DNA of 13,174 nt, from NCBI GenBank assembly GCA_027011725.1, contig JALUZQ010000028.1, positions 1-13,174 on the forward strand, in the 5' to 3' direction. The DNA comes from Sulfurimonas sp. (GTDB lineage: Bacteria; Campylobacterota; Campylobacteria; Campylobacterales; Sulfurimonadaceae). The first letter of the stretch is position 1; each line of letters opens with the position of its first letter. Below the pieces are notes generated by a model. That model was not told the DNA's origin and did not search any database. It saw nothing but the letters and a program-made list of their open reading frames with translations. A program made the position numbers and the translations under genes. Below, in pieces: positions 13,151 through 13,174 of this stretch.

Positions 13151-13174
13151 ATGTGTATTCCTCATGGTATGACA
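13151..13174 (+). CDS. Start of an unidentified gene, 3' partial
   Basis: Only eight codons are visible (MCIPHGMT). The start is well supported by a strong GGAGG (13141-13145) 5 nt before the ATG and by the promoter at 13117-13122. The product cannot be identified from so few residues; a Cys at position 2 and a His at 5 are noted, and the sequence does not look like the start of an MNIO (DUF692) protein. Confidence 0.6.

Overview
The window looks like a chromosomal segment from a free-living Campylobacterota (Epsilonproteobacteria) species, probably of the Sulfurimonas/Sulfurovum kind. This is inferred from AT-rich but compact DNA, sigma-70 promoters with a good TATAAT box (sometimes an extended TGn box) and usually no -35, a periplasm-facing multiheme cytochrome c, and c-di-GMP output proteins. 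No rRNA, tRNA, CRISPR array or insertion sequence was seen.

Layout, left to right. (1) 2-5250: the 3' part of a degenerate-EAL/HDOD signalling protein; a DbpA-type DEAD-box RNA helicase; on the minus strand a translationally coupled ABC-F ATPase and GNAT acetyltransferase; and a small serine/lysine-rich unknown protein. Helicase and ABC-F suggest a ribosome/translation theme, but they are separate transcription units. (2) 5247-7612: a minus-strand RBBP9/YdeN-type serine hydrolase, divergent from a membrane-anchored octaheme cytochrome c whose stop codon lies 2 nt before a low-molecular-weight protein-tyrosine phosphatase. (3) 7625-8321: a PIN-domain toxin and ribbon-helix-helix antitoxin cassette, toxin first, with a perfect-consensus sigma-70 promoter placed so that the toxin mRNA is probably leaderless, and an operator-like palindrome over the -10. 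(4) 8311-9195: a minus-strand stand-alone DUF234 protein with no ATPase domain and an apparently incomplete nuclease site.

(5) 9236-11950 is the most interesting block: a secreted Cys-rich repeat peptide (four CGAGKCG units) resembling HvfA-type copper-binding RiPP precursors; an HvfX-like DoxX membrane protein; and, 3 nt later, a membrane-anchored FMN/Fe-S glutamate-synthase-like oxidoreductase. The peptide gene and the hvfX-like gene have promoters of identical geometry: two 7-bp direct repeats (R)CTACAC with 11-bp period, then exactly 10 bp, then TACAAT. That is the geometry of a PhoB/OmpR-family response-regulator site, so the two units are probably one regulon. The MNIO (DUF692, HvfB) enzyme and its partner HvfC, which normally modify such peptides, are absent from the window; the oxidoreductase lies where one might expect a maturation enzyme.

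(6) 11973-13174: a membrane-bound HD-GYP c-di-GMP phosphodiesterase on the minus strand, divergent from a gene of which only eight codons are visible. That gene's promoter shows a weaker version of the same repeat at the same phase.
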